Shown here: positions 4,521-6,499 of the stretch, one piece after another
How positions within the stretch are numbered: the stretch's first letter is position 1
Layout: the number at the start of each line of letters is the position of its first letter
Source of the DNA: Microbacteriaceae bacterium
GTDB taxonomy: Bacteria > Actinomycetota > Actinomycetes > Actinomycetales > Microbacteriaceae
NCBI GenBank assembly: GCA_011620705.1
Contig: WOYR01000042.1
Location: forward strand, 1-6,499
Length of the DNA stretch: 6,499 nucleotides
Reading direction: 5' to 3'
Notes under the pieces: model-generated
What the model was told of the DNA's origin: nothing
What the model saw: the letters and a program-made list of their open reading frames with translations, nothing else
Databases searched by the model: none
Translations under genes and position numbers: made by a program

Positions 4521-6054
4521 CCATCACCTGCGGCGGCGCGAACTCCTTGCTCAGCTGGCGGCGGAGAACCTTTCCCGTTGCGGTGCGGGGGAAGTCCTCC
4601 ACCACGTGGATGCGGTCGGGCCGCTTCGCTCCGGACAGGGATTCCTTGCACATCTCGATGAGCTCGTCCTCGGTCACTGACGCGCCCGGCACGAGACGGA
4701 CCGCAGCCTCCACGCGCTCACCCCAATGGTCATCGACGACTGGGAAGGCAACCGCTTCTTCGACCTCATCATGGCGCTCCAGAACCTCCTCGATCTCGTT
4801 CGGGGAGATGTTCTCGCCTCCGCGGATGATCAGGTCGCTTGCACGGCCGGTGAGGAATAGATAGCCGTCGTCGTCCAGATGACCGACGTCTCCCGTGTGA
4901 ACCCAGTGCTCGGAGTCCAGGATGACGCGGGCGCCTCCACCCTTTCCCCAATAGCCGGTCATCGCTCGGTCGGTTCGCAGGTACACCTCTCCGGTCACAC
5001 CGGGAGGAGCCGCATTCCCTTCCTCGTCGATCACCCGGATCTCGACATCGGGCAGCGCCTTGCCCACCGAAGTAAGACGGTGCCGTTTGAGCGCGATCTC
5101 CTGCGGCGTTCCCTCGAGGCGGTGATCGTCGGGCCCGAGAACTGCCACCGTGGAGTTGGTTTCGGTCTGCCCGTAGGCGCAGGAGAAGGAGATGCTCTTC
5201 GGGAAGCGTTCCAGCATCGCTTCACGTACAGCCGGCGGCATCGGAGCCGCACCGTACGTCAACATCTCCAGACTCGACAAGTCGAACTGATCGAAGTCGG
5301 GGTGCCGCAGCAACAGCGAGACCATCGATGGGACGAGGAAGGCGTGAGTGATCTTCCGATTCTGCACGGTCTCGAGCCATTTCCCGGGCTCGAAATCGAA
5401 GAGGTACGTCTCACGGCCGGAGAACAGCGAAACGGTCATTGCTGACAGCCCTGCCACATGGTACAAGGGCGCGGCAAGCGCGACCCTCCCGTGGAACTCC
5501 CCGTCGGCCGCCTCCCCCTGGCCCATGACGTACTGGGTGAATCCGCCGTGGGTGAGCAAGACGCCCTTGGGCAGGGATGTCGTGCCGCTCGTGTAGAGCA
5601 TGACGGCAACATCCGAGTCCTCGACTTCCGCAGATTCGGCCCTCGGCTCGAGGCCGGCAGCTCGGGAGTTCGCCTCCTCGAGGGTCAGCACCCTGTCACG
5701 GGTGAGCCCGGCGGCAACGACGCTGTCGATGTAGCGATCCTCGGTGATCATCAGCGACACCCCCGAGTCGTTCACCAGGTGGGTCAGTTCGCCCCCGCGC
5801 GCCCGGTAGTTCATGGGTACCACCGTCGCGCCGGCCATGAGGACGCCGAAGAACGCGCGAAGCGTGCCGATCTTGTTCGTCGCGAGCAGCCCGACACGAT
5901 CCCCGCGACTGACCCCGAGCGACTCGAATAGTGCGGCCTGACGCGCCGACTCGTCCCTGAGCGTCTGGTACGACTCTTCGTGCTCGTCTCCGAGCACTGC
6001 CGACGCATCGGGCACGATCATCGCAGGAATATCGACAACAATTGACAGATTCAC
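4507..6054 (-). CDS. Acyl-CoA synthetase (class I AMP-forming ligase, FadD-like)
   Basis: A complete 515-residue adenylate-forming ligase that would activate a carboxylic acid to its CoA thioester with ATP, releasing AMP and PPi. The family core motifs are present in order: the P-loop YTSGTTSLPKG (154-164), APLYHVAG (195-202), YGQTETN (294-300), the HTGD segment with Asp389, the hinge region LTGRASDLIIRGGENISP (401-418), and the C-terminal PRTATGK with catalytic Lys495. The N terminus MNLSIVVDIPAMIVPDASAV matches the short MNL-type start of small FadD enzymes, which supports the GTG at 6054. That GTG has GGAGG at 6063-6059, but with only a four-base spacer; the next candidate is ATG 6021. The CoA-transferase stop lies 33 bp upstream and the amidohydrolase start overlaps its last codons, so the three form one operon. 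Substrate specificity cannot be read; a medium-chain, aromatic or alicyclic acid is typical of this size class. Confidence 0.95.
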   Translation of the reverse strand: MNLSIVVDIPAMIVPDASAVLGDEHEESYQTLRDESARQAALFESLGVSRGDRVGLLATNKIGTLRAFFGVLMAGATVVPMNYRARGGELTHLVNDSGVSLMITEDRYIDSVVAAGLTRDRVLTLEEANSRAAGLEPRAESAEVEDSDVAVMLYTSGTTSLPKGVLLTHGGFTQYVMGQGEAADGEFHGRVALAAPLYHVAGLSAMTVSLFSGRETYLFDFEPGKWLETVQNRKITHAFLVPSMVSLLLRHPDFDQFDLSSLEMLTYGAAPMPPAVREAMLERFPKSISFSCAYGQTETNSTVAVLGPDDHRLEGTPQEIALKRHRLTSVGKALPDVEIRVIDEEGNAAPPGVTGEVYLRTDRAMTGYWGKGGGARVILDSEHWVHTGDVGHLDDDGYLFLTGRASDLIIRGGENISPNEIEEVLERHDEVEEAVAFPVVDDHWGERVEAAVRLVPGASVTEDELIEMCKESLSGAKRPDRIHVVEDFPRTATGKVLRRQLSKEFAPPQVMDVAG

Positions 6055-6087
6055 AAAACCTCCATGGCGCTGCGCGCGGGTGAACGA

Positions 6088-6499
6088 TTAGAGCGGGTTA
6101 CCGGACGGATCCAGGTACGTCGTCGCAATGTGGCCTTCGCGCTCGGCCTCGGCATACTGCTCGTCGCTGAACCCGAGGATCTCCTTGTAGACGTATTCAT
6201 TGTCCATTCCCAGACCGCCGATCGGTTCCCACTTCATTTCGGGACCGTTCCACTTCCACTGATGTCCGGGATACAGATGAGTGCCGGTTGCATATCCGGT
6301 GTTCTCGCGAAGGAATCCACGAGCCTTCACATGCGGATCGGCGAACACGTCGTCTTCGAGCATAATCGGCCCCGCGGGAACGCCAACGCTCTGCAGGGCG
6401 ATGAACACCTCCTGACGCGTCCGCGACCGAGTCCAGTCCGCGAACGCCGCGTCGATGTCGTCCTGCGCGGCAAGTCGGCCCGCCTGAGTGGAGAAACGG
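6088..6499 (-). CDS. Family III CoA-transferase (CaiB/BaiF type), C-terminal fragment
   Basis: The reading frame is open from the right edge (first full codon at 6498-6496) to TAA at 6088, giving the last 136 residues; the start is outside the window. The segments RFSTQAGRLAAQDD, then a helix ending in ALQSVGVPAGPI, then DPHVKARGF, GTHLYPGHQWKW and NEYVYKEILGFSDEQYAEAE are the standard C-terminal landmarks of formyl-CoA transferase/CaiB-type enzymes. These move CoA from one acyl-CoA to another acid by an interlocked-dimer mechanism. The active-site Asp of the family lies in the missing N-terminal half, so activity cannot be checked. A GTG at 6408 inside this stretch is an internal codon, since the family pattern continues upstream of it. 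With the ligase 33 bp downstream, the operon has two independent means of CoA activation. Confidence 0.9.
   Translation of the reverse strand, partial: RFSTQAGRLAAQDDIDAAFADWTRSRTRQEVFIALQSVGVPAGPIMLEDDVFADPHVKARGFLRENTGYATGTHLYPGHQWKWNGPEMKWEPIGGLGMDNEYVYKEILGFSDEQYAEAEREGHIATTYLDPSGNPL

Noticed and set aside
3351..4661. Long plus-strand open frame (436 codons) opposite the amidohydrolase
   Set aside because: It runs across the boundary of two well-supported minus-strand genes and shows no recognisable domain; it is a composition shadow.
1..6499. CRISPR arrays, tRNA or rRNA genes, insertion sequences, phage genes
   Set aside because: I saw no regularly spaced repeats, no RNA-gene sequence, no transposase or integrase motifs and no terminal inverted repeats.

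Overview
The window is GC-rich and every convincing gene reads on the minus strand. The gene families present (a FadA3-like thiolase, an LLM-class flavin oxidoreductase, a family III CoA-transferase and an acyl-CoA synthetase), the GTG starts and the TANNNT-type -10 elements point to a high-GC actinobacterium. A Mycobacteriales relative such as Rhodococcus, Gordonia or Mycolicibacterium is my guess from style; no marker fixes the genus.

In transcription order (right to left) the window holds: the C-terminal part of a family III CoA-transferase (6499-6088, start outside the window); a complete acyl-CoA synthetase (6054-4507, GTG start); an amidohydrolase of the YtcJ-like family 3 type (4520-3081) that overlaps the synthetase by 14 bp; a possible 19-codon leader ORF (3000-2941); two tiny paralogous CxxC zinc-ribbon/desulforedoxin-like proteins of 37 and 47 residues (2944-2831 and 2779-2636); an LLM-class flavin/F420-type oxidoreductase (2622-1645); a thiolase (1495-269) with its own plausible promoter; and the first 28 codons of a probable nitrilase-superfamily (C-N hydrolase) gene (84-1) with a leaderless-looking start. 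Gaps between genes are 184 bp or shorter, and nothing real is visible on the plus strand.

Read together, this looks like part of a catabolic cluster. Two enzymes load an acid onto CoA (CoA-transferase and ligase), a thiolase can cleave a 3-oxoacyl-CoA, a flavin-dependent oxidoreductase can oxidise or reduce the substrate, and two hydrolases (metal-dependent amidohydrolase and nitrilase family) can break C-N bonds. The substrate cannot be read from the sequence; a nitrogen-containing (amide, lactam or nitrile-derived) organic acid is an inference. The least explained part is the pair of mini zinc-ribbon proteins next to the oxidoreductase. Both keep three cysteines of a desulforedoxin-like site, but the fourth ligand position is His in one and Asp in the other.

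Two probable transcription breaks are visible: a -35/-10 promoter ahead of the thiolase, and a strong hairpin plus a leaderless -10 ahead of the nitrilase gene.
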